Source: an uncultured Flavobacteriales bacterium
GTDB taxonomy: Bacteria; Bacteroidota; Bacteroidia; Flavobacteriales_D; Parvicellaceae
NCBI GenBank assembly: GCA_943787535.1
Contig: CALSMU010000018.1
Coordinates: 1 to 53,032 of the forward strand
DNA: 53,032 nucleotides
Reading direction: 5' to 3'
The position numbers and the translations under genes were made by a program. The notes under the pieces were generated by a model. The model searched no databases. It saw only the letters and a list, made by a program, of their open reading frames with translations, and was not told the DNA's origin. This document shows positions 16,686-24,569 of this stretch, piece after piece (the stretch's first letter is position 1; each line of letters opens with the position of its first letter).

Positions 16686-17960
16686 ATGGTCAATGAGAAA
16701 TTAAATACGGCTACTAGCTTAATACGTTTTAGCGCAGGGCATATAGCCAAAGCAGCAGAAATCAGCCGGTTAAAAGGTGAAAATTTTAATATCTTTTCAA
16801 TTTTAGGACTCGAATCTGCTGAAAACAAAACACACTCAACTTTCATTGGAGAATTGCTCAATCCAGAAGGTAGTCATGGAATGCAAGAAGTTTTTCTCAG
16901 GCTTTTCATAAGACAACTGGAAACAGAAAAACTAAACCAGCAAAAAAAAATTAGTATTAAAAGCCCATTAGATGCTGACGAGCGAATAAAATTCAGAACT
17001 GAAGGCGCTCGTGTAAAACTGGAGTTCCCCATTGGAGAAATAGATATAGAAAAAAAGACAGGTGGCAGAATTGACATATTTTTAGAAGACAAAAACGGCA
17101 AATGTATTGCTATTGAAAATAAAATTTATGCTCCAGAACAACCGATGCAAATTCCGAGATATAAAACTCCGACAAATGAGGTTGTCTTTTTAACTTTAGA
17201 CGGAACAGATGCTAAGGAAAGGGGTAAATTAGAAGCGGGTAAAGATTATTTTTTGTTGAGCTATCGTGACAATATTAAAGACTGGTTGCAAGCTTGTTTG
17301 AAAGAAGTCGCAGATTTCCCTATTTTGAGGGAAACAATTAAGCAATATATTATTTTGATAAAAAAATTAACGGGGCAACTAGCATCACAAGAAATGAAAG
17401 ATCAAATCGCAAGAGAGATAGGAAGAACTTCAGAGAATTTCAAAGCAGCTATTGAAATCAAAAACAATATTGATGGAGCGATGATTCAGTTACAAACTGA
17501 TTTTTGGGACGAATTGTATCAAGCTATCAAGACAGAAGAAGATTGGCAAGCTGATATTATCTTTAACAATCCTGACATTAAAAACTCTAAAAGCATTATA
17601 AATCGAGAAAATGGTCAGGTTGACATTTTATTAATCGAGAATTTCTATACAAGTAAAAAAGAACTTTATGGTCTTCACTATGAAATAGCAAAAGGACAAA
17701 ACAAATGGAATTTTTCCTTAATGGTTGATCATAATTTATGGTACTCCATTGATATTAAAGATGGAAAACTTCCAGGTTATGAGTGTTCAGAAGCAGGAAG
17801 TTACTTTTGGAAACACTTTAAAAATAATCAGGAAACAATTAATTTCAAAAAATATCACAATAATAGAAACATAGTTGACCTATTCGATTCTGATAATAGA
17901 AAAAACATAATCCAAAAAATTATTACTGATTGGAAAGATGAAATTGACTTATTACCTTGA
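16686..17960 (+). CDS. PD-(D/E)XK nuclease superfamily protein
   Basis: A 424-residue soluble protein. The N-terminal part has N-x-F-x-I-F-S-I-L-G-L and E-x-K-T-H-S-T-F-I-G-E-L-L-N-P, the hallmark opening of the PDDEXK_4-type nuclease family. The catalytic pattern is visible as G-R-I-D (D130), then I-A-I-E-N-K (E144, K146), followed by Q155 and Y159. The C-terminal half has W-x-x-L-Y and W-x-F-S-L-M segments of unknown function. The family acts on DNA in defence or housekeeping roles; the substrate is not known. It follows KAP after 235 bases and precedes the ankyrin gene by 61 bases on the same strand. Confidence 0.85.
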   Translation: MVNEKLNTATSLIRFSAGHIAKAAEISRLKGENFNIFSILGLESAENKTHSTFIGELLNPEGSHGMQEVFLRLFIRQLETEKLNQQKKISIKSPLDADERIKFRTEGARVKLEFPIGEIDIEKKTGGRIDIFLEDKNGKCIAIENKIYAPEQPMQIPRYKTPTNEVVFLTLDGTDAKERGKLEAGKDYFLLSYRDNIKDWLQACLKEVADFPILRETIKQYIILIKKLTGQLASQEMKDQIAREIGRTSENFKAAIEIKNNIDGAMIQLQTDFWDELYQAIKTEEDWQADIIFNNPDIKNSKSIINRENGQVDILLIENFYTSKKELYGLHYEIAKGQNKWNFSLMVDHNLWYSIDIKDGKLPGYECSEAGSYFWKHFKNNQETINFKKYHNNRNIVDLFDSDNRKNIIQKIITDWKDEIDLLP

Positions 17961-18021
17961 ATTATAAGGAAAAAGAGAATAGAAAACTTTTGAATTAGAG
18001 TAGAATAATAAATAACCTATT

Positions 18022-19377
18022 ATGAAGATGAAACAATTAGTCCAGGCAATTAATGACAATAACCCCGAACAAGTAGGTTCTTTAATCGATGATATTGACA
18101 CTATTAATGAACCACTTGAAAAAAGCGCGCTGCATGAAGCCCAAGCTCATTGGACATTGCTGATCTTAGCTTGCAGGCATGCTTCCTTTGAAGTAGTGAA
18201 GATTTTGGTCACGTCGGGGGCTGATGTGAATAAGGAAGATGAATTTGGTCAGACTGCACTCTACTGGACTTCTGTACGTGACAACCATAATGACTCGGTC
18301 GAGATTGCAGATTTACTTCTTAATAATGGCCTGAATGTCAATGCACAAGCTTATAAAAGAGACGGCAGAACAGCTCTCATTGGCGCATCCTTTAAAGGAA
18401 ACAATAAGCTAGTGGATCTTTTTATCAAATGGGGTGCGGATCCGAATATCTTAATGGATGATAAGGTCTCTGCATTCTATATTTCAGCACAATGCAGTGA
18501 CCAAATAATTGCCTGTAAAATGGGAAAATCCCTTATTGAAGCAGGTGCAAATATCAATCAAAAACGTTCAGTTGATGGCGCTACTGCTATTTATTATGCA
18601 ATTGAAGATGGAAAGGATGATTTTGTCAAACTAATGGTTGAGTCTGGTTATGATCTCACCATTAAACGAGATGCTGACGGTTATTCTGCTCTAGATTATG
18701 CTGTAAATGTAAATCAGTATAAAGGGACAGAATTTAATTATGACAATAATATAGCCAAATATCTTCACAATCAGGGTTGTGAATATGACCCTGCATTAAC
18801 AGAGCTTGCAGTTGAATTATGGATAGATTGGGGGAAAAGAGGTGCACTAAATGGAGATGGAAAAGAACGGATTTTGGAGCTTTACAAGCATTTTAATTCG
18901 AATGAATTTATTGACACAAAAACCTTCAAAGGAATTGAGGAGGAGTTTAAAGATAATATTCCCGAAGAAGTAAAAAATAGTATCTGGGAATTATGGTTAG
19001 ATAAAGATTTTAATAATTATTGGGATGAAGAGTTAGAACCCAAGTACAATTATGAGCTTCAATTCTGGGTAGCCAACGATTCTGAATTCGGAGTAGACTT
19101 TTTAAATGCTCTTCAAGAATACATTCATTCTGTTATGGTAAACAGGTCTAAAGATGGTATGTTGAACCTGAAGCAAATGATGAGTTGGGGTGATGATCAT
19201 AACCTAAATGAAATTCCCAGAAGTAAACTTCATTTAAACGATCAGAAAATGGCAATATTGGACATACTTTATCGGTTCCATTATTATTCATGGGGTTATG
19301 TTGACAAAGGACAATTTAAATCACAGCAAAAAACATGGTTTGATGATATTTGGGACATTATAAATAATTATGTTTAA
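18022..19377 (+). CDS. ankyrin-repeat protein with unknown C-terminal domain
   Basis: A 451-residue soluble protein. Residues about 40-255 form about six ankyrin repeats: W-T-L-L-I-L-A-C-R-H-A, G-A-D-V-N-K-E-D-E-F-G-Q-T-A-L-Y, G-R-T-A-L-I-G-A-S, G-A-N-I-N-Q-K-R, and G-Y-S-A-L-D-Y-A. The C-terminal 195 residues are rich in Trp, Asp and Glu (for example S-I-W-E-L-W-L-D-K-D-F-N-N-Y-W) and I do not recognise them. There is no signal peptide. Ankyrin arrays bind proteins, so it may hold a regulator or target of the neighbouring nuclease or NTPase. Being last in the flanked block, it may simply be cargo. Confidence 0.8.
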   Translation: MKMKQLVQAINDNNPEQVGSLIDDIDTINEPLEKSALHEAQAHWTLLILACRHASFEVVKILVTSGADVNKEDEFGQTALYWTSVRDNHNDSVEIADLLLNNGLNVNAQAYKRDGRTALIGASFKGNNKLVDLFIKWGADPNILMDDKVSAFYISAQCSDQIIACKMGKSLIEAGANINQKRSVDGATAIYYAIEDGKDDFVKLMVESGYDLTIKRDADGYSALDYAVNVNQYKGTEFNYDNNIAKYLHNQGCEYDPALTELAVELWIDWGKRGALNGDGKERILELYKHFNSNEFIDTKTFKGIEEEFKDNIPEEVKNSIWELWLDKDFNNYWDEELEPKYNYELQFWVANDSEFGVDFLNALQEYIHSVMVNRSKDGMLNLKQMMSWGDDHNLNEIPRSKLHLNDQKMAILDILYRFHYYSWGYVDKGQFKSQQKTWFDDIWDIINNYV

Positions 19378-19523
19378 TAAAATCAATCTTTATTCGAAAA
19401 GGTAGGAATTGAGTCAATTAAAAGCGTAGTGAAAAGGATTTTAAAAGAGAGCATCAAATTCTTCTTTGTCGTCAATCCAATGATCTCCTTGATTAAATTC
19501 CTCGATTCCCTTATTATCAGTGG

Positions 19524-19553
19524 ATTTGGGGGAAATAAAAAGCGGAGAACCAG
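19524..19553. repeat. right copy of 30-base direct repeat
   Basis: ATTTGGG-GGAAAT-AAAAAGCGGAGAAC-CAG. It matches 14112-14141 at 26 of 30 positions, same orientation. Here it overlaps the terminator at 19541-19576. Confidence 0.6.
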
Positions 19554-19576
19554 TTAATTTTAATCAATTCTCCGCT
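19541..19576 (-). terminator. hairpin terminator behind a tRNA-Arg tail relic
   Basis: AGCGGAGAA (19541-19549) and TTCTCCGCT (19568-19576) form a perfect 9-base stem with an 18-base loop. On the minus strand it follows the tRNA-Arg-like tail at 19580-19596 and is followed by a T-rich tract, so it is a terminator whose tRNA body is gone. Confidence 0.7.
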
Positions 19577-19579
19577 AGA

Positions 19580-19596
19580 GTGACCTCGGAAGGATT
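19580..19596 (-). repeat. tRNA-Arg 3'-tail relic
   Basis: These 17 bases are identical to the 3' end of the intact tRNA-Arg and its flank (24562-24578): one T-stem strand, the 3' acceptor strand and discriminator. No D arm or anticodon arm follows, so this is a remnant or an integration-site copy. Confidence 0.7.
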
Positions 19597-19612
19597 ATCT
19601 CGCAATCGCTAA

Positions 19613-19768
19613 TGATCCTTTTGAACTCCGAATTCCGAAAGCAAAGCTCCAATTGCTTTGCAATTGCGGCTTTATTTGTTTGAGTTCTTCACTAGAATAA
19701 ATTCGGTTCGCCCTAAAACAAATAAAGCCCGATACTTTCGTATCGAGCTTTGCTTTCTTAGTGACCTC
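19613..19768. repeat. left copy of 156-base direct repeat
   Basis: Compared with 24414-24569, it differs at two positions by eye (one G/T near 19655, one T/C near 19692). It contains two imperfect hairpins, including the GAAA-loop terminator (19724-19751) that follows tRNA-Arg in the right copy. The outer end reads GTGACCTC, the start of a tRNA tail. Confidence 0.88.
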
Positions 19769-19800
19769 CATAGGAAAGAGTTCAAACTTTTTGGAGGACC
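19761..19800 (-). pseudogene. gutted tRNA remnant
   Basis: On the minus strand the ends GTCCTCC and GGAGG-TC can pair like an acceptor stem (6 of 7), and between them is a T-loop-like GTTTGAACTC. At about 40 bases it lacks the D and anticodon arms. It starts right after the esterase fragment's stop codon. Confidence 0.45.
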
Positions 19801-20118
19801 TTAAAGCGTTGGAATGACTTCTTTGAAATACTCTTCAAATACTTCTTTTGGTGTCCGGTGTTCATGATTTCCTATTTGCACCTTCGCTCCTGCCCTTTTT
19901 AAAATCTCTTCATTTGCTAAAGGATCAACCACGTCATCATTTTCACCTACCAAGGCCCAAATTTTAGATTTTTCATTTCCGTCAGGTAAAATGGGTGGGT
20001 CGAATGTTCGGTTTGGAAGTGCAGGGTTCAATAAAAGTAAATTGGTTTTGTAATGCGTACCCAAATGAAAGGCAAAATATCCTCCCATGCTTGACCCAAC
20101 GATCAGATCAAGCAAATG
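19801..20118 (-). pseudogene. 5'-truncated alpha/beta-hydrolase (YqiA-like esterase)
   Basis: About 105 codons remain. The sequence has L-I-V-G-S-S-M-G-G (nucleophile elbow), L-L-L-N-P-A-L, L-V-G-E-N-D-D-V-V-D (acid residue) and G-N-H-E-H-R (His), so the whole catalytic triad survives. The family is normally near 180-190 residues, and about 65 N-terminal residues, including the oxyanion-hole segment, are missing. Upstream of L-D-L-I-V the frame stays open but runs antisense into the pirin fragment. The only start there is a TTG (20119-20121). Likely non-functional, the product of a deletion that also took the 5' part of pirin. Confidence 0.72.
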
Positions 20119-20366
20119 CAAACATTGAGATTCAAAATGGGAATCAAGACGCTTACTTCCTAATTCTAGAAGGAAAACCTATTGGGGAGCCCGTAGCACA
20201 ATATGGTCCTTTTGTTATGAATACGCAAGAAGAAATACAACAAGCAATGAAAGACTATGGCAGAACTCAATTCGGAGGATGGCCATGGTCAGAGAGAGAA
20301 GTTGTGCACCACAGAGAAAAAGGACGATTTGCTCTACACACTAGTGGAAAAGAAGAAAATAAATAA
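20119..20366 (+). pseudogene. pirin C-terminal fragment
   Basis: The last about 82 codons of a pirin-family cupin protein. Visible are A-Y-F-L-I-L-E-G-K-P-I-G-E-P-V, Y-G-P-F-V-M-N-T-Q-E-E-I-Q-Q-A, Q-F-G-G-W-P-W and G-R-F-A-L-H before the stop, all standard for the pirin C-terminal domain. The metal-binding N-terminal cupin is absent. Reading frames extending left to 19995 only translate the antisense of the esterase fragment, so no genuine start exists. Pirins are about 230-300 residues. The break coincides with the break in the esterase. Confidence 0.78.
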
Positions 20367-20528
20367 AACTGTACGGCCCCATTTTGAATATTCTAGCCAA
20401 CAATACATAAAGGTAACAGCAGTTTGGAATAATATCAAACCTTCTTTTAATTTATTTGGGTATATTGTTAGTGAAAAGAATTGAGAGGGTTATTATCCTC
20501 TGATACTTCTGAAATAGAGGTTGGCAAC

Positions 20529-21425
20529 ATGAAAAGAGAGCAATATAATCACAGAGAACAGGAACGAAGACTATGGAATAAATGGCAGAATTCTGATAAA
20601 CGCAGTCTTTTCAATGAACAAAAGCAAAAGCCGCTACAAGCATTGATGTTTTGGATAACTCACTATCCCAGCATTCTTCCAATATTATTTTTAAATCTAA
20701 TCCCAATATTTGGCGTAATTTTTTATGATTGGGAGGCTTTGGGTATTCTTGGCGCCTATATCTTAGAAACATTTGTCATTCTGTTTTTTTCGTGTTATAA
20801 AATATTTTTTTTAAAAAACAGCACGTGCTTAGAAATAATGAAACACGCGCCCAAAAAAATAATAAACCCCGAACCGAATAAACTCTTTTGTATTACGAAT
20901 GATATGGTCCCCTTTCCAAATGTTGGTAGAAGCAGAACAGAAAAACTGCAGAACGATTATAAATTGTCTGAAGAGAAAAATGCAAAGTTTCTTTATCACA
21001 TATATCGTTATAAAATACATCGCGTTTTATTTCTGTCATCTTTGTGTTTCGTTTGGTCCCTCTTTTTCTTGGTTTTTATTGGGCCTGAGAACTGGTCTGC
21101 GTTATTTAGCCTTTCCACGCTATATGCAATCAGCTTATTGTTTTTTTATCACTTCATCTCGTTCATCGCAAATTATTTTTTCAAACAAGAAAATGAAAAA
21201 AGCAGCACTTTTTACAAGAGTCAACTGGACCCTATATTTCGAATGATGATCCTCCATGTTGTTATTTGTTTAGGTGCTTTGGCAGCTGGAGGTCATACTT
21301 ATGATTTTCCTATGCTATGTATATTAACAGGCATTAAGTTGTGTATAGATTTATATTTTCACTTTTCATCACACCCAAGCACAATTGAAGAAAGAATTAC
21401 TAAATGGGATTTATATGTTAAATAA
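20529..21425 (+). CDS. DUF6498-like membrane protein
   Basis: A 298-residue protein from the ATG at 20529; a TTG at 20481 is the alternative. After a charged N-terminus it has about six membrane helices: two at the start (I-L-P-I-L-F-L-N-L-I-P-I-F-G-V-I-F-Y-D-W followed by A-Y-I-L-E-T-F-V-I), two around residues 160-215, and two near the end. The first helix with P-I-F-G-V-I-F-Y-x-W and the E-T-F-V-I match the DUF6498 opening. There is no known function. It stands alone on the plus strand between the pirin scar and the LemA gene, with a 140-base gap before LemA. Confidence 0.6.
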   Translation: MKREQYNHREQERRLWNKWQNSDKRSLFNEQKQKPLQALMFWITHYPSILPILFLNLIPIFGVIFYDWEALGILGAYILETFVILFFSCYKIFFLKNSTCLEIMKHAPKKIINPEPNKLFCITNDMVPFPNVGRSRTEKLQNDYKLSEEKNAKFLYHIYRYKIHRVLFLSSLCFVWSLFFLVFIGPENWSALFSLSTLYAISLLFFYHFISFIANYFFKQENEKSSTFYKSQLDPIFRMMILHVVICLGALAAGGHTYDFPMLCILTGIKLCIDLYFHFSSHPSTIEERITKWDLYVK

Positions 21426-21565
21426 CAACTTCAATTACGATTGGATCTGTATATTTTCTAATAAATAGTTTTCTTTCTTTGGAATAACATCTTTTAACAA
21501 TGTTTCGATTCTTTTGAAATGTAACTGCTGAATATGTATATTTAGGATTATCAAAAAAGTAAATT

Positions 21566-22132
21566 ATGTCTGTCATCGATATTTTAATTACGATAATATC
21601 CACACCCATAGTATGGATTGTTGTCATTTATATCATACATGTCTACAATAAATTAGTTAAATCCCGAAATATTAAAACAGAAGCATGGAGTGGTGTGGAT
21701 GTCCAACTCAAGAAACGTCATGATCTTGTTCCTAACTTGATCAATATTGTAAAAACCTATGCTGCGTATGAAAGTGACCTTATTGAAAAAGTTACCTTGG
21801 CCAGATCATCTGCTATGGAGGCCAAAATGATTAATGAAAAGAGCAGTGGAGAAGGTTTGTTGGGGCTACAATTGGGAAATTTAATGGTATTGGTTGAAGA
21901 TTACCCCGATCTTAAAGCAAATGATAATTTCCTAGACCTACAAGAGAATCTAGCAGATATTGAAGATACAATTCAGCATGCCCGAAGATATTACAATGGT
22001 TCTGTTAGGGATTTAAATAATTTAATAGAAAAGATTCCTTCAAATATAGTTGCACGTCTTTTTCGGTTTAAAAAAGCTGAGTTTTTTGAAATACAAGATA
22101 CTCAAGAAAGAAAAGTTCCCAAAAGCTATTAA
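21566..22132 (+). CDS. LemA family protein
   Basis: A 188-residue protein with one N-terminal membrane helix (about 5-26), then a helical-bundle domain. Family motifs are visible: Y-N-K-L-V-K-S-R, E-A-W-S-G-V-D-V-Q-L-K-K-R-H-D-L-V-P-N-L, and near the end D-I-E-D-T-I-Q-H-A-R-R-Y-Y-N-G-S-V-R-D-L-N. LemA proteins sit in the membrane and commonly pair with DUF2207 proteins. Here the stop and the next start share bases (TAATG), so translation is coupled. The biochemical role is not established; envelope or stress roles are suggested for relatives. Confidence 0.93.
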   Translation: MSVIDILITIISTPIVWIVVIYIIHVYNKLVKSRNIKTEAWSGVDVQLKKRHDLVPNLINIVKTYAAYESDLIEKVTLARSSAMEAKMINEKSSGEGLLGLQLGNLMVLVEDYPDLKANDNFLDLQENLADIEDTIQHARRYYNGSVRDLNNLIEKIPSNIVARLFRFKKAEFFEIQDTQERKVPKSY

Positions 22133-24129
22133 TGAAAATCCTGATATACATATGCATCCTTTTCATGTCCACCAAACTGATTGGTCAGAAGATTTACGAA
22201 GACGTCAAAATAAAACGCTTTAAAAGTGAAGTTTGGATTCCGCGTACTGGAAATATAGAAGTCTCAGAAAAAATAACTTGTGTATTCAAAAAGTCTACTG
22301 GCAATCCCGTATTTGTTCGAAAAATCAGTCACCGGTACAAAAACCTCCACCAAAAGGAACAACACAACAGCAGTTGCCAAATTAAATCATTGAAGATAGA
22401 CAAACAACCGGTTACGTATATAATTGATGACGATAGTGTTTTCATTTATTTCGGACAAGCCAATGATAGAATTTTACCCGGAACTTATGAATTTGAATTT
22501 AAATATGACATTGTTAACCAAATATCTTGCAGCGAGAATAGAGATTATTGCGACTTAACTTGGGATGTAAATGGATTTAATTCAGGATATGCTATTGATC
22601 AGTTGATTTGTATTGTTACGGCTGAAGAAAAAAACATCCTCTCTTACCCTGGTTCTTATGGTGGTTCAATGGTCCCTACATCATTAGGTTATACAATTGA
22701 GGGAGGAAAATATTGTTCAATTCAATCCGATACCAACAATGTTGTTTTTAAATCAATAAAGAAATATAAATCGGATGAGGGACAGCGGATTACGGTGCTT
22801 CTTCCAAAAGAATATTTTTCGCCAGCTGTTGTAAATTCCGCCATAGAAAGAGATAAATTAAAACATCAAAAAATTCTTGACCTTGCCCAAAAGCAATCCA
22901 AGAGAGATTACAATGGTTTGCCAATTGATAAAGAAACTAAAAAACAAGCAGATCCAAATGAAAATAAAAAAGTATCCGAAAAAGATCGGGAGCTAATAAT
23001 GGACAGTTGGGAGTATCAGGAAAAAAAACTTGAAGAGCTAGCTCGAGAAGAGGAAAATAATGCAAATCAAGATGAAATGATCGGTTTGTATGAGAGAGAC
23101 TCCGTTTACACTATTCGTTTTACCGTTATTGGCATATTGCTAATTGGTTCATTTTATTTTGTAGTGTGGAGAATGTATGGAAGGGATCCACCTGAGGATA
23201 CGGTGTATCCTATATACTACCCTCCACACAATTTACAGCCATCAGCAATGGGGTATATACTGGATTACTTTGATATGACGACAGATCGTTATTTTACAGG
23301 TGAGGTCCTCAATTTAGTATCCAAAAATGCGATTCGAATTGAGAAAAGAAAAAATCGCCGTGAATCTATAGTATTTGTTAAAAATGAATTTACTGAGCTT
23401 ACTCCATCTGAAGAAGAGTCGGTCCTCAAGGAAATCAAGATCCGACTTACACCGTCTGAGGAAGAGCTATTAAATACTTTGTTTCCAACAGGAAATGAAC
23501 TGGTTATTTCTCCTGAAAACCGCGGTATTATTGGAGATGCAAAACTAACTGTTTTGAGGCATTCCGGATCCCAAAATGAGAATAATCGTTTGTTTGCTAC
23601 GAATGATAAGTGGGTAATATACGGTTGGCTGATATCAGCCATTTATTTTATAATTGGTTGGTTGGTGTCTTTTCAAAATACCGAATTTTATGTTCCTTTG
23701 GTTTTTGTTGTAATAGCGGTAATCATGAGGTTTATTGTTCCTAGTTTTTCCAGATATAAATTAATTAGAGGATTACTTTATGGTTTTATATTCTTTTTTC
23801 TGACCGTCTTTTGCTTGTATTTCTTTGCCACTTTCGCTTCAGGGTTATATTTCCTTTTTTGGCTTTTCTTATTAGGAATCAATTATCGTTTTATAGAACT
23901 TCTCAAGGCTCCAACCACTCTTGGGCAACAATATATGGCTGACATCAAAGGTTTCAAAATGTATCTTTCCAAGTTGAGTAATTTTAAAAACAGCACCTTT
24001 AATTCTTTTCAGCTTGGACAAAATGAGCTTGATCATTACCTTCCATATGCCCATGCACTTGGTGTGCAAATTAAATGGGTTGAAGAATTTGAAGATCAAT
24101 TTGAGAATGAGCTCCAACCTAAAAATTAA
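22132..24129 (+). CDS. DUF2207 membrane protein
   Basis: A 665-residue protein with a signal-like start, then a large non-cytoplasmic N-terminal beta domain with E-V-S-E-K-I and Y-E-F-E-F-K-Y-D-I patterns (about 20-240). A charged, Lys/Glu-rich coiled region spans about 240-320. One helix (about 331-350) precedes W-R-M-Y-G-R-D-P-P, the signature R-D-P of DUF2207. Two or more helical pairs lie near 505-600, and a C-terminal cytoplasmic domain follows, with F-K-M-Y-L and L-P-Y-A-H-A-L-G-V, typical of this family. It is coupled to LemA by start/stop overlap, and the two likely work as a membrane complex of unknown role. Confidence 0.9.
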   Translation: MKILIYICILFMSTKLIGQKIYEDVKIKRFKSEVWIPRTGNIEVSEKITCVFKKSTGNPVFVRKISHRYKNLHQKEQHNSSCQIKSLKIDKQPVTYIIDDDSVFIYFGQANDRILPGTYEFEFKYDIVNQISCSENRDYCDLTWDVNGFNSGYAIDQLICIVTAEEKNILSYPGSYGGSMVPTSLGYTIEGGKYCSIQSDTNNVVFKSIKKYKSDEGQRITVLLPKEYFSPAVVNSAIERDKLKHQKILDLAQKQSKRDYNGLPIDKETKKQADPNENKKVSEKDRELIMDSWEYQEKKLEELAREEENNANQDEMIGLYERDSVYTIRFTVIGILLIGSFYFVVWRMYGRDPPEDTVYPIYYPPHNLQPSAMGYILDYFDMTTDRYFTGEVLNLVSKNAIRIEKRKNRRESIVFVKNEFTELTPSEEESVLKEIKIRLTPSEEELLNTLFPTGNELVISPENRGIIGDAKLTVLRHSGSQNENNRLFATNDKWVIYGWLISAIYFIIGWLVSFQNTEFYVPLVFVVIAVIMRFIVPSFSRYKLIRGLLYGFIFFFLTVFCLYFFATFASGLYFLFWLFLLGINYRFIELLKAPTTLGQQYMADIKGFKMYLSKLSNFKNSTFNSFQLGQNELDHYLPYAHALGVQIKWVEEFEDQFENELQPKN

Positions 24130-24213
24130 ATCAATTAAGAATGAGTACCTGTGAAATAACAAAAGCCTGGGTAAGGATTTACAATCTTGAAATTTAAATA
24201 AACTCTCTTCTTA

Positions 24214-24229
24214 GTGACCCAGACAGATT
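24214..24229 (-). repeat. tRNA 3'-tail relic (GGGTCAC type), copy 1
   Basis: GTGACCCAGACAGATT. The minus-strand reading ends CTGGGTCAC, like a tRNA T-stem and acceptor strand, differing by one deleted base from the copy at 24390-24406. No tRNA body follows. Confidence 0.5.
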
Positions 24230-24350
24230 GCCTTCGCTATCGCTCGGTTTTCCTTTCTTATCCGTGAAGTGGATAACCCCCAAATTTGCAAGCAAATTCT
24301 GTGCTTTTTTCTTATCATTTTCGCTCAAGCAAGCTTGGCTTAATGAACGA

Positions 24351-24380
24351 AAAAAACCCAGCTGCTTTCGCAGTGGGTTT
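24351..24380 (-). terminator. hairpin terminator
   Basis: AAACCCAGCTGC and GCAGTGGGTTT pair around TTTC with one bulged base. On the minus strand it follows the tRNA-tail relic at 24390-24406 and ends in a T run (24351-24356 complement), the usual tRNA-then-terminator order. Confidence 0.65.
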
Positions 24381-24389
24381 TATCATCAA

Positions 24390-24406
24390 GTGACCCAGAC
24401 AGGATT
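24390..24406 (-). repeat. tRNA 3'-tail relic (GGGTCAC type), copy 2
   Basis: GTGACCCAGACAGGATT. It is the same tail as at 24214-24229 with the extra G, and it is directly followed, to the right, by the 156-base repeat. Confidence 0.5.
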
Positions 24407-24413
24407 ACTAAAG

Positions 24414-24569
24414 TGATCCTTTTGAACTCCGAATTCCGAAAGCAAAGCTCCAATTTCTTTGCAATTGCGGCTTTATTTGTTTGAGTTCTTCACCAGAATA
24501 AATTCGGTTCGCCCTAAAACAAATAAAGCCCGATACTTTCGTATCGAGCTTTGCTTTCTTAGTGACCTC
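24414..24569. repeat. right copy of 156-base direct repeat
   Basis: It matches 19613-19768 at 154 of 156 positions, same orientation. Its right end is the 3' end of the intact tRNA-Arg gene, so one boundary of the repeat is tRNA sequence. Confidence 0.88.
24521..24552 (-). terminator. terminator of tRNA-Arg
   Basis: On the minus strand AAAGCTCGATAC-GAAA-GTATCGGGCTTT forms a 12-pair stem (one G-U) with a GAAA tetraloop, then TTATTTG. It lies about 10 bases after the tRNA. Confidence 0.8.

Larger units (their letters stand above)
19378..19800. other. 423-base gap with tRNA tails, terminators and repeats
   Basis: No full gene. From left to right: a minus-strand reading frame of about 37 codons that ends at 19443 and has no recognisable relatives; the right copy of the 30-base repeat, with its hairpin; a 17-base tRNA-Arg tail (19580-19596); the left copy of the 156-base repeat; and a gutted tRNA remnant (19761-19800) touching the esterase fragment's stop codon. 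Confidence 0.65.
24130..24562. other. 433-base gap: tandem tRNA tails and hairpins
   Basis: No supported gene. It holds two tRNA-tail relics of the type GTGACCCAGACAG (24214-24229 and 24390-24406), short hairpins at about 24264-24300, a minus-strand terminator at 24351-24380 and the right copy of the 156-base repeat. A 62-codon minus-strand frame (24408-24596) runs through the tRNA-Arg and its terminator and is spurious. Confidence 0.65.

Noticed and set aside
14338..19377. Classical restriction-modification system
   Set aside because: No methyltransferase motif was seen in the block, although a nuclease fold is present.
19443..19580. Minus-strand frame ending D-E-E-F-D-A-L-F type near 19443
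   Set aside because: Open for about 37 codons only, no start codon found, and it runs into the terminator hairpin. Could be a gene remnant, but not supportable as a gene.
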